From NCBI GenBank assembly GCA_020634575.1, contig JACKBM010000013.1, forward strand, positions 1 to 64,000: a DNA stretch of 64,000 nucleotides. The letters are read 5' to 3'. The translations under genes were made by a program, and so were the position numbers. The DNA comes from Ardenticatenales bacterium (GTDB taxonomy: Bacteria; Chloroflexota; Anaerolineae; Promineifilales; Promineifilaceae). Of this stretch, positions 9,242-16,674 are shown in pieces. The notes beneath the pieces were generated by a model, which saw nothing but the letters and a program-made list of their open reading frames with translations, was not told where the DNA came from and did not search any database. Position 1 is the stretch's first letter. Each line of letters begins with the position of its first letter.

Positions 9242-9685
9242 ATGGATAACGACACAATCAAAGCCCGAGCCCGTTCTTTTATCGCTGCCCTGAACGCGGG
9301 GGATAAGGAGACGATTGAGGAAATGCTGGCGCCGGATTACGTGCAGCACAGCGAGGGCGTGCCCGAAAGCCGCGACGCCTTTATGGTCTATGTTTTCTCG
9401 CTCATTCGTGCCTTCCCGGACGGCAAATTTATCATCGACGACATGATTGCCGAAGGGGACAAGGTGATGCTGCGCTGGACCTACAGCGGCACCAACACGG
9501 GCAGCTGGATGGGGGCGCCGCCCACCGGCCGGAAAGTCTCTTTCTCCGGCATGGACCTCTGGCGCTACAACGAGGCCGGCCGCCTGGCCGAAATCTGGTT
9601 CGTCACCGACCGTCTGGTGCTGATGCAGCAGCTCGGCGCCATGCGCCAGTGGGGTCCCAAGATGCCCCAGGCAAAAGCGGCGTAA
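9242..9685 (+). CDS. SnoaL-like ester cyclase / polyketide cyclase family protein
   Basis: A 147-residue single-domain protein of the NTF2-like fold. The sequence pattern (AALNAGDKETIEEMLAPDYV, then FPDGKFIIDDMIAEGDKVMLRW, then GMDLWRYNEAGRLAEIWFVTD) matches SnoaL-like ester cyclases. Members catalyse ring closures or act as small-molecule binding proteins. The start is supported by AAGGAGA eight bases upstream. It is the last gene of the left operon and is followed by a strong intrinsic terminator at 9701-9730. The position suggests a late tailoring or hydrolytic step on the RiPP product, but the family is common in unrelated contexts, so this is inference. Confidence 0.82.
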   Translation: MDNDTIKARARSFIAALNAGDKETIEEMLAPDYVQHSEGVPESRDAFMVYVFSLIRAFPDGKFIIDDMIAEGDKVMLRWTYSGTNTGSWMGAPPTGRKVSFSGMDLWRYNEAGRLAEIWFVTDRLVLMQQLGAMRQWGPKMPQAKAA

Positions 9686-9700
9686 CGCGCAACGCATATG

Positions 9701-9730
9701 AAAAGCGGGGGTCACGGCCCCCGCTTTTTT
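9701..9730 (+). terminator. Rho-independent terminator of the export/tailoring operon
   Basis: A seven-pair GC stem (GCGGGGG at 9705-9711 with CCCCCGC at 9718-9724) with a six-base loop, flanked by AAAA and followed by six T. It lies 15 bases after the SnoaL-like stop codon. Confidence 0.9.
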
Positions 9731-9766
9731 GATCAACCCCGACCCTGGCGCTGGTGGCCAACCGCT

Positions 9767-9828
9767 GGTGGGTCGCACCGGTTTTGTGCGTTGGTCGGGT
9801 TCAGCTGCTGAAACCGGTGCGACCCACC
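9767..9828. repeat. perfect 18-bp inverted repeat in intergenic space
   Basis: Arm ggtgggtcgcaccggttt at 9767-9784 is exactly complementary to 9811-9828, with a 26-base loop. It lies between two convergent terminators and has no T tract, so it is not a standard terminator. It could be a protein-binding or REP-like element, or a remnant of a small mobile element. Confidence 0.75.
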
Positions 9829-9852
9829 GGTCCTGACCCCCCAGCCCCGCAT

Positions 9853-9885
9853 AAAAAAAGCCCCGTACGCCGGGGCGCACGGGGC
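9853..9885 (-). terminator. Rho-independent terminator of the SARP regulator gene
   Basis: Read on the minus strand, a ten-base stem with one mismatch (GCCCCGTGCG with CGTACGGGGC, loop CCCCGG) is followed by seven T. It lies 22 bases beyond the regulator stop codon. Confidence 0.88.
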
Positions 9886-9907
9886 CTATGGTGGGCAGGG
9901 TGAGGGG

Positions 9908-11719
9908 TTAGTTGGCGTATTGCTGCTGCTGGACGAAGAGGCGTTGCAGCGGATTGAGCCGGTAGGCGGGCCGGGCGTGGCCTTCGCTTTCCTCGCGGTG
10001 GCATTGCAGCCAGGATTTGGCTTGCAGGGAGAGGAGCGTGTCGGGCGCGGCGTCGGCGAGGGTTTTTTCGGACCGGCCGGTTGGGCAGGCCAGGTGAGCC
10101 AACAGCCGCTTCTCCACCTCACTCAGCCGCTGCCAATCCCGGGCAAAATGGCTGGCCAGGTCAGCATGTTGCTGGGCGTAGGCCGTCACCGGCGGCTGCA
10201 GGGCCCGCAAATTATCGCCCACCCGCTGGTGGATCTCGCGCGGCGACAGGGCCCGCAACCAACCCGCGGACAGCTCCAGCGCCGCCGGCAGCCCGCCCAT
10301 CGCTTCACAAAGCTGGACACAATCCGCATGGTCCAGACCAGTCGCCGGCCCCTGACCCGGCAGATGGCGGCGCACCGCCTCGCTGAACAGGGTCAACGCG
10401 GATTCCCCCTGGCCAGTTTGCGGGCAACAATCCGCCGCCGACGCCGGCAGGCCAAACAGGGGCACCACTTCCTCGCCCGCCAGGCCCAGCCAGATTCGGG
10501 AGGTGACCAGGACGTTGGTTGTCTCGCTGGCCCGTAGCAACCGCACCAGCTCTGGGGCGGCGTCGAGCTGGTGCTCAAAGCCATCCAGAATCAACAACAC
10601 CTCACGCTGACGGAGCCAGTTGAGCAGTTCGGGCAGCGGGTTTGCCTGGTCCTGGGCGACGTCCACGACCTGGTTCAGCCGTTGCCAGATACTCTCGGGC
10701 CGGTCGTCATGACAGGCGACATAGAAAACGCCGTCCTGAAAATTGGTCAGTTCCAGCCAGCCCACGCGGGTGACGAGACGGGTTTTGCCGGAACCGGCCG
10801 GTCCCGCCAGCGTCAGCAGCCGGCAATCCTTATGTGCCAGCCGTTCCTGAATGTGGGCCAGTTCAGCCTGGTAGCCAATCATCGGCGTGATTTCGGCCGG
10901 CAGATTATGGGGCGTCCGCTCACCAAGGAGCCGGTAATGCCAATCATCCTCGTTGAGATCGAGGAACAGAGCGACGGTCCGCTGCGGCGGCTTCAGCCCC
11001 AGTTCGTCCTGGAGGAGATTTTGATAATGGAGATAATGCCGCAGCGCCTCGTTACGCATCCCCATGGCGCCCAGGCAATGGATCAGCTGATGATTACCAT
11101 GGGTGCTGAGCGAATCCAGGGCCAGCTGCCGTTGCGCCAGGCGCAGGGCCGGCTCATACTGCCCCTGACGCATACGCGCTTCGGTCAGCAACGCCAGCGC
11201 ATTGGCCACCTGCCGGTGAACCTCCTCACGCCGTTCCCGCGCCCACTCCTCAAACATGTCGCTGTCAATGAGCAGCCCATCGAGAAATTCATCCCGGTAC
11301 AGGTTGACCGCCTGCTCCAGCTTGGCCAGGCAACCAGAACAGACCAGCACATGCCGGTGTTGATGGCTCTTGACCTGACCGATCAATTGGTTAAAGCGAA
11401 CGATATCTACCAGGATATCGGCCTGAATATTCAACTGCAGGCTATTACTGTCTGTCTGAATAAAGGGAAGTGAGCGGGCGTTGTCCCCCAGCGCTTTGCG
11501 CAGGGTGGCCAGGGCCTGGCGCAGATTTTGCATAGCCCGGCGGGCCGGATCATCTGGCCAGAGGATAAAGGCCAGGCTGTTGCGATCCAGCGGCCGGTGC
11601 CCTTCCAGCGAGAGGTAGGCGAGAAGCGCCCGCACCCGATCAAAACCAAAACGGGTGACCGGCTTGCCCTCGACATGTACCTGCATTTGTCCGAGTAAGG
11701 CGATGTTTAGTTGGGACAT
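9908..11719 (-). CDS. SARP-family transcriptional regulator (winged helix, BTAD, NB-ARC-like ATPase)
   Basis: A 603-residue regulator. Residues about 1-90 form the OmpR-like winged helix with the sequence RVRALLAYLSLEG...LWPDDPARRAMQNLRQAL that marks SARP/AfsR-type activators. A bacterial transcriptional activation domain of TPR type follows to about residue 260, then an ATPase module with Walker A GPAGSGKTRL, a LLILDGFE Walker B-like strand and LVTSR sensor. The C-terminus is winged-helix-like. ATG at 11719 starts directly at the winged helix; the upstream frame is non-coding, and the ribosome site is weak. Known SARPs activate secondary-metabolite operons by binding direct repeats spaced about 11 bp. 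A matching repeat lies at 15501-15520 between the glycosyltransferase and precursor genes. It lies downstream of the glycosyltransferases on the same strand, with a 148-base gap. Confidence 0.88.
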   Translation of the reverse strand: MSQLNIALLGQMQVHVEGKPVTRFGFDRVRALLAYLSLEGHRPLDRNSLAFILWPDDPARRAMQNLRQALATLRKALGDNARSLPFIQTDSNSLQLNIQADILVDIVRFNQLIGQVKSHQHRHVLVCSGCLAKLEQAVNLYRDEFLDGLLIDSDMFEEWARERREEVHRQVANALALLTEARMRQGQYEPALRLAQRQLALDSLSTHGNHQLIHCLGAMGMRNEALRHYLHYQNLLQDELGLKPPQRTVALFLDLNEDDWHYRLLGERTPHNLPAEITPMIGYQAELAHIQERLAHKDCRLLTLAGPAGSGKTRLVTRVGWLELTNFQDGVFYVACHDDRPESIWQRLNQVVDVAQDQANPLPELLNWLRQREVLLILDGFEHQLDAAPELVRLLRASETTNVLVTSRIWLGLAGEEVVPLFGLPASAADCCPQTGQGESALTLFSEAVRRHLPGQGPATGLDHADCVQLCEAMGGLPAALELSAGWLRALSPREIHQRVGDNLRALQPPVTAYAQQHADLASHFARDWQRLSEVEKRLLAHLACPTGRSEKTLADAAPDTLLSLQAKSWLQCHREESEGHARPAYRLNPLQRLFVQQQQYAN

Positions 11720-11867
11720 TGTTTGCTCTAGAAATGATAATGAACAGCAGTATTTCCAGTAGCATTGTCCCATCTGCCCCAGATTCAGACCTGAACCGGT
11801 GCGCCTATCTTTGCCTGGTGAGGAGTACCAGGCGAAACATGACCGGCCGGTTAACCGGCTATGACTT

Positions 11868-13049
11868 TCACCCCAACACAGTCTGCTTTGCCAGAAAGTG
11901 GCGCAGGTGGGCCGCCGCACAGGCAGCCCCATCCTGCTGGCTAAACAGACGCTGCATAGCCTGGGCCTGCGCCGCCAGCGTCTGGTCAGCCAGGGCGCGG
12001 TCGACCAGCGGCAGAAACTGCTGCTGGTTTAGCATCGCCCGGCTGAGCGCCCGGGCATTCCCCCAATGAACCAGATGGGCAATGTTCAACTCCTGCTCGG
12101 GAAACATGCCGAGCGCCAATATCGGGGTGCCGGCCAGGCAGGCGGTGGCCAATGTACCCAGGCCGCCATGGGTGATGGCCAGATTTGCCAGCCGATTGGC
12201 GGCTAACGCCGGTAAAAGGCCGGTGACAATGACGTTGGCCGGGGCGGGCCGGCCGGTCGCTGCCAGCAGGTGCTCAATGGGCGCGATGATTTGCCATTCG
12301 GGCCGCGCTGCAAAGAGCGCCAGAAAGGTGGGGATTAGCTCCGGATCACCACTGCTCCCCAGCGCGAAATAGAGGATTGGCCGGCTAGGATCCAGCGCCT
12401 GCAGGGCGGCCGGGAGCTCGCCGGGGTAGTGCGCGAAGACAGGTCCGACTAATCGATATTGAGCCGGGATCTCGGTAATGCCCAATAGTTCAGGCAGCTC
12501 ATGTATGAGAATCAGATCGCCCGAGAATAGATCATGAAAGGTAGCAGGCGGTGTCAGGCCCAGGCGGCGGGCTGTCTCCTGGTAGGGCCAGAGGAAGGTA
12601 GCCTCCTCCGGCAGCGGCTGACCGTTGAACCAATGCTGGGCCGCGAGCAGCGGCGAGCGACCCGCCCACTGGTTTTCCTGGCATAGTCGTGTCCAGGCGT
12701 AGGGCAGCACCCAAACCAATGGCACACCGGCCAGCCGGGCGGAAAAGCGTGGTCCCATTTCATGTTTGTTGATGACGGCGACCGGCCGGTAGCGCCGCAT
12801 AATCGCCGCCTCCGCCTCGATCTGCCGCACAAACTTCTCGGGCCGCGGGGCGATGCGTGACCGGCGGTACGGCGGCGGGAACAGGGTACGAAAACCGGCC
12901 GCCTGGATCAGGTGCTGAAATTTGAAGCCGTAACAGAGAAAAATCGGCTCAAAATCTGCCGCACAGGCGCGCGCCAGCTCAATCTGGACCGTGGTATCGC
13001 CCAGATTGCCGGTCGAGGTGGTGAACAGCAGGACCGGTTTGGTCGCCAT
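11868..13049 (-). CDS. glycosyltransferase, GT-B fold, MGT-like (third of three)
   Basis: A 393-residue GT-B enzyme. The N-terminal half starts TTSTGNLGDTT and contains NKHEMGPRFSARLAGVPLVWV. The C-terminal donor half carries ITHGGLGTLATACLAGTP followed by FPEQELN, the HGGxGT signature of macrolide/UDP-sugar glycosyltransferases; the usual DQ pair is EQ here. Start ATG 13049 shares one base with the stop of the preceding glycosyltransferase (TGATG), showing translational coupling. Family members transfer a nucleotide-activated sugar to a small molecule or, in a few RiPPs, to Ser/Thr/Cys of the core. Together with its two neighbours it implies up to three glycosylations, or redundancy. Donor and acceptor cannot be read from the sequence. 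Confidence 0.87.
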   Translation of the reverse strand: MATKPVLLFTTSTGNLGDTTVQIELARACAADFEPIFLCYGFKFQHLIQAAGFRTLFPPPYRRSRIAPRPEKFVRQIEAEAAIMRRYRPVAVINKHEMGPRFSARLAGVPLVWVLPYAWTRLCQENQWAGRSPLLAAQHWFNGQPLPEEATFLWPYQETARRLGLTPPATFHDLFSGDLILIHELPELLGITEIPAQYRLVGPVFAHYPGELPAALQALDPSRPILYFALGSSGDPELIPTFLALFAARPEWQIIAPIEHLLAATGRPAPANVIVTGLLPALAANRLANLAITHGGLGTLATACLAGTPILALGMFPEQELNIAHLVHWGNARALSRAMLNQQQFLPLVDRALADQTLAAQAQAMQRLFSQQDGAACAAAHLRHFLAKQTVLG

Positions 13050-14224
13050 CAGTCTGCGGCCGTTGGCGCCGCCACAAACTGGCGCAACGCCTCTGCCGCC
13101 CGGGCCGGACCGTCGACGGCCGCCAGACGCGCCTGCCACTGAGCCGCCCGCGCCCGCATCGCCTCATCAGCCAACAGCTCAGCCAGGGGTTCGATGAAGC
13201 CGCCCGCGGCTGCCGCCTCACTGTCTAGCGACCGCGCCAGACCGGCGTCCGCCAGCAAACGCAGATTCAACCGCTGCTCCGGCGACATCGGAATACCCAG
13301 GGTCGGTGTGCCGGCTGTCACTGCGGTGTAGAGTGTGCCCAGCCCGCCATGGGTCAGGGCAACATGGGCGACGGGATTGACCAGGTGGGCCGGCAGCCAA
13401 TCTGATAGCTGGACGTTGGCCGGCGCCGTCACTTCCTGACCGCGCAGCCGGGCCTTGATTGGGGCGATAACCTGCCAGTCCGGCCGGCGGGCAAAGTGGG
13501 GCAACATCGCGGCCAGCAACTCCGGGTCACCGGAGCTGCCCATGGCAAAGTAGATGATGGGCCGGGTCTGGTCCAGCGCCCCCACCCAGGCCGGCGTTTC
13601 GCCGGGCAGCCGGGCAAAGATCGGGCCAGAGTAGGTGTAACCGGCCGGTAGCGCCGCCTGCCCGGTCAGCTCCGGCAGGTCGGTCACGATCGTTAGATCA
13701 CCCTCAAATAGATCGTGGAACTGAGTGGGGATGGGCAGGCCAAGCAGCCGGGCCGTCTCCTGGTAGGGCGCCAGGAACTCCGCTTCAGCCGGCAATGGTT
13801 GGCCAGGGTAGAAATGCTCGGCAACCGTGAGCGGATGGTCGCCTAACAGCCCACTTTCGTGACAGGGGCGCGTCCAGGCATAGGGCAGCACCCAGACCAG
13901 CGGGATACCCGCAGCCCGGGCCGAGAAGACTGGCCCCAGCTCATGTTTATTGACGATGGCTACCGGCCGGTACCGCTCATACAAAGCCATTTCCGCCTCA
14001 ATCTGGCGGACAAATTTCTGCGGGCTGGGGTTGACCGGCCGGACCCGAATAGGCGGCAGAAAAACCGTTTTGAAGCCAGCCTCGCTGATCAAATTGCTGA
14101 AGCGGAAGCTGTAGCAAAGAAAAATCGGCTCAAAATCCGCCGCACAGGCCCGGGCAATTTCCAGAAGCGTCGAGGTATTTCCCAAATTGCCTGACGAAAC
14201 GGTAAACATGATGACAGGTTTCAT
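13049..14224 (-). CDS. glycosyltransferase, GT-B fold, MGT-like (second of three)
   Basis: A 391-residue paralogue of its two neighbours. It shares the N-terminal TVSSGNLGNTSTLLEIARAC block, the NKHELGPVFSARAAGIPLVWV acceptor-domain segment and the donor-domain signature LTHGGLGTLYTAVTAGTP followed by SPEQRLN. The start at 14224 has AAGGAGA about eight bases upstream. It lies 18 bases after the first glycosyltransferase and overlaps the next by one base, so the three are one operon. The closest sibling appears to be the downstream copy (very similar first 60 residues), which suggests tandem duplication. Its role in decorating the RiPP product is inferred from location. Confidence 0.87.
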   Translation of the reverse strand: MKPVIMFTVSSGNLGNTSTLLEIARACAADFEPIFLCYSFRFSNLISEAGFKTVFLPPIRVRPVNPSPQKFVRQIEAEMALYERYRPVAIVNKHELGPVFSARAAGIPLVWVLPYAWTRPCHESGLLGDHPLTVAEHFYPGQPLPAEAEFLAPYQETARLLGLPIPTQFHDLFEGDLTIVTDLPELTGQAALPAGYTYSGPIFARLPGETPAWVGALDQTRPIIYFAMGSSGDPELLAAMLPHFARRPDWQVIAPIKARLRGQEVTAPANVQLSDWLPAHLVNPVAHVALTHGGLGTLYTAVTAGTPTLGIPMSPEQRLNLRLLADAGLARSLDSEAAAAGGFIEPLAELLADEAMRARAAQWQARLAAVDGPARAAEALRQFVAAPTAAD

Positions 14225-14242
14225 CGCATCTTTCTCCTTAAA

Positions 14243-15415
14243 TTAGGCCGCCGCGGGCACGCTGGCGAGATAGTGGGTCAGTAACCGGGCGGTGGGCCGA
14301 TCGTGTTGCCAACGGCGGAATTCGCCCTGCAGTTCCACCATCTGGGCCCGGGCTGTTGTGGATGCAAGCAGCTCATCGACCGCCGCCACGACCTCGGGCG
14401 GGGTGGTATCAGCAAAGGAAAGCCGCTTAGCCGCACCTCTGGCCACAATCAGATCGATATTGACTGCCTGTTCCAGAAAGTTGGCAAAGCCGACAAAGGG
14501 TGTGCCGCTGTAACAGGCGGTGCCGATGGTGCCGCTGCCGCCATGGATGACGGCGACATCAGCCAACGGGTTCACCAGATGCGCCGGCACCCGGTCGGTC
14601 AGGATCACATTAGGCGGCAGTTCGGGTGAATGGTCGCTCAGGCGCCAGCGTACAGGCGCGATCACCTGGTAATCCGGCCGCAGGCGAAAGCTTTGCAGGA
14701 TGGGCAGCAGCTTATCCAGGTGGGTTGAACTGCCCATCGAGAAGTAAATGATGGGGCGGTTGCGGTCCAGCTGGCTCAGTTCCGCTGGAATGTCGCCGGG
14801 GAATTGGGCGAAATGGGGGCCAATGTAATGGTAACCGGCCGGTAAAGGCTCGCCAGTGACCGCCGGGATATCCAGCACCCAGGTTTGCTCACCGGTGTAC
14901 AGCTCATGGAAATCGGCCGGTTCGGGCAGCCCGAAATGGCGGGCCACCTGGCGAAACGGCTCCAGATACGCTTCCGCTGACATCATATGGTCGGGGTGGA
15001 AGATGAGGGCGAGCGGGTTGGGGCCGATCCGGCCGGTCGCAAAACAGGGCCGCGTCCAGGCATAGTTCAGCACCCAGATCAGCGGTATCCCGGCCAGTCG
15101 GGCCGAAAAGATGGGACTGATCTCATGCTTATTAATGATGGCGGCCGGCTTTTGCGCCTGCCACCATTTAAGTTCATGCTCAACCAGCTTGATCAGTCGG
15201 CCCACATCCGGGGCAAAGGGGGCGAAGCGGTAGGGTGGCGGGTAGCGCGCCTTGAAACCGGCCTGGCTGATGAGATTGCTGTAGCGAATGCCGTAGGAAA
15301 TAAAATCGATCTCATAGGGATGCTCGACATCCTCTTGCAGATCACGGGCAATCTCCAGCGCGATACTCAGATCACCCAGGTTCCCCGCGGTCGCCGCCAG
15401 CGCAATTTTCGCCAT
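14243..15415 (-). CDS. glycosyltransferase, GT-B fold, MGT-like (first of three)
   Basis: A 390-residue GT-B enzyme and first gene of the minus-strand glycosyltransferase operon. It has the same layout as the next two: ATAGNLGDLSIALEIARDL at the N-terminus, NKHEISPIFSARLAGIPLIWV in the acceptor half, and VIHGGSGTIGTACYSGTP followed by FLEQAVN in the donor half. It is the most divergent of the three. ATG 15415 has AAGGAGGG just upstream. It is divergently transcribed from the RiPP precursor across a 382-base region that holds a candidate SARP operator. Placement directly opposite the precursor supports a role in product maturation; the sugar and acceptor are unknown. Confidence 0.87.
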   Translation of the reverse strand: MAKIALAATAGNLGDLSIALEIARDLQEDVEHPYEIDFISYGIRYSNLISQAGFKARYPPPYRFAPFAPDVGRLIKLVEHELKWWQAQKPAAIINKHEISPIFSARLAGIPLIWVLNYAWTRPCFATGRIGPNPLALIFHPDHMMSAEAYLEPFRQVARHFGLPEPADFHELYTGEQTWVLDIPAVTGEPLPAGYHYIGPHFAQFPGDIPAELSQLDRNRPIIYFSMGSSTHLDKLLPILQSFRLRPDYQVIAPVRWRLSDHSPELPPNVILTDRVPAHLVNPLADVAVIHGGSGTIGTACYSGTPFVGFANFLEQAVNIDLIVARGAAKRLSFADTTPPEVVAAVDELLASTTARAQMVELQGEFRRWQHDRPTARLLTHYLASVPAAA

Positions 15416-15500
15416 AAGACACCCTCCTTAGCAGAATTTGCGCCCGCCCGGGACGCCAGGATCATTCTAGCATGAGGGTTGATTTGCCGGCTTTTCTCGC

Positions 15501-15520
15501 TGCTCACACTTTGCTCACAC
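15501..15520. promoter_or_regulatory. candidate SARP operator (11-bp spaced direct repeat)
   Basis: Two identical nonamers TGCTCACAC begin at 15501 and 15512, an 11-bp period. SARP-family activators are known to bind direct repeats with about one helical turn spacing. The site lies 86 bases upstream of the first glycosyltransferase start and about 280 bases upstream of the precursor. The link to the SARP encoded at 9908-11719 is inference. The rest of the 15416-15797 gap shows a small GC hairpin (CCTGCC/GGCAGG near 15670) and no convincing gene. Confidence 0.5.
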
Positions 15521-15797
15521 CCCGTCAGTAAAATCCCCATCGTGCAAGCAAACGACCGCTTCCAACAGGAGATAGTCCTTTGCCTGCCGCGCAAGATACA
15601 TCCCGGCGGGATGGAGATGGGATTCAGGATTACCCAGCAGACGCTTGACCGGGATGTTGATTGCAGCCCTGCCATCTGGCAGGCGAAGCCTTTTTGGGCC
15701 CAAGAATGGGGTATTGGCTGTTTGGTGTGAAATTCTTGGCGATCTCTCAAATGATTACTGTCACAGAATTAACTTCTAAGTGGAGAGTGAAAACCTT

Positions 15798-16235
15798 ATG
15801 ACCGATCGCAATGATTTCCTCCAAAACTACGGTGTTGTAGTTGCTCGTGCCTGGGAAGATGAAAGCTATTTGGCGAAGCTGCAGGCTGACCCGAAAGCGA
15901 CGCTTGCCGAAGCGGGCATCGAAACGATTGATGGCGCCACCATCAATATTGACATTCGTGCACTCGACCCTGAAGCCTCCCCCGACGCGCAGCTGGATCG
16001 CTGGCAGACCGGCCATGAGACCGGCGCCTACGTTCTGGTGATCCCGGAGCGGCCTGATGGATTCGAAATTGACGAGCTGGCACTTTCTGACGAGATGCTG
16101 GAAATGGTGGCTGGCGGCGCTGGCTGCTGCTGCTGCTGCTGCCCCTGCTGCTGCTGCTGGGGTGGTGATGGCGACAGCGGTTCCGGCGGCGACGGCGGCA
16201 CCGTTACCAACCAGGTAGCCCCTGACGCCCAGTAA
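15798..16235 (+). CDS. NHLP-type TOMM/RiPP precursor peptide with poly-cysteine core
   Basis: A 145-residue precursor. Residues about 1-100 form a nitrile-hydratase-alpha-like leader, seen in ARAWEDESYLAKLQADPKAT and in the acidic helix IDELALSDEMLEMVAGG. G106-G107 is the expected cut site of the C39 exporter. The core of 38 residues begins AG and then has six Cys (110-115), P116, four Cys (117-120) and W121, followed by a Gly/Asp/Ser-rich tail with S127, S129, T135 and T137. The Cys run is encoded entirely by TGC codons (16125-16157). Known relatives are converted to thiazol(in)es by YcaO cyclodehydratases and oxidised by SagB enzymes, both encoded downstream. ATG 15798 is preferred; a GTG at 15780 in frame is possible because the ribosome site (GGAG, 15782-15785) is rather far from the ATG. 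Confidence 0.93.
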   Translation: MTDRNDFLQNYGVVVARAWEDESYLAKLQADPKATLAEAGIETIDGATINIDIRALDPEASPDAQLDRWQTGHETGAYVLVIPERPDGFEIDELALSDEMLEMVAGGAGCCCCCCPCCCCWGGDGDSGSGGDGGTVTNQVAPDAQ

Positions 16236-16401
16236 GCTGACCGGTATTCAGACTCAAACCGGCCTTTCTTAGCCTGAGCACCTGCTGGTGCAATGACCAA
16301 AATCTTGAGGATCAGTGACGTTTTCTTTAAGTGTTGGCTGGTCAGGCGCAAGAGAAGCCGGCGGCAGTTGAATAACCCGCCAGTTACAGGTGAAAAGGAA
16401 A

Positions 16402-16433
16402 GAGCACCCCTGGTCGCGACACCTGGAGTGCTC
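16402..16433. other. imperfect hairpin between precursor and P450 gene
   Basis: Thirteen-base arms (16402-16414 and 16421-16433) pair with two mismatches around the loop CGCGAC. No T tract follows on the plus strand. It could act as an attenuator or mRNA-stability element allowing excess precursor over enzymes. The rest of the 439-base gap 16236-16674 shows no gene that I can support. Confidence 0.35.
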
Positions 16434-16674
16434 CGGTTCCGGCATTTCTGCCAAGACTTAATGCTTTTGCCAAGTCAATTTCTTCCACCTGACGCGGACA
16501 TTATAGCATGAATTTGCTGTGATTGGTCAGCGTCTTGCCAAATCTCGTTGATTTGGGACAGCCTACCCTTTCTTGACCCAAAAGACCGGATGGCCGGGCC
16601 ACGGTTGAGCGGCTTATACCGTTTCAAGCCGTGGCTCCGGTTCCCGGCCCATGAATAAGCCAGGTGAAAGAACA

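Noticed and set aside
15515..15703. Possible 62-codon minus-strand gene upstream of the precursor
   Set aside because: It has fair codon character but starts only at TTG, has no ribosome site and overlaps the divergent control region; perhaps a gene remnant.
16553..16560. Minus-strand TGTCCCAA before the P450 gene as a fifth ECF promoter
   Set aside because: No ATTGAGTAA box occurs at the required distance and no minus-strand gene follows.
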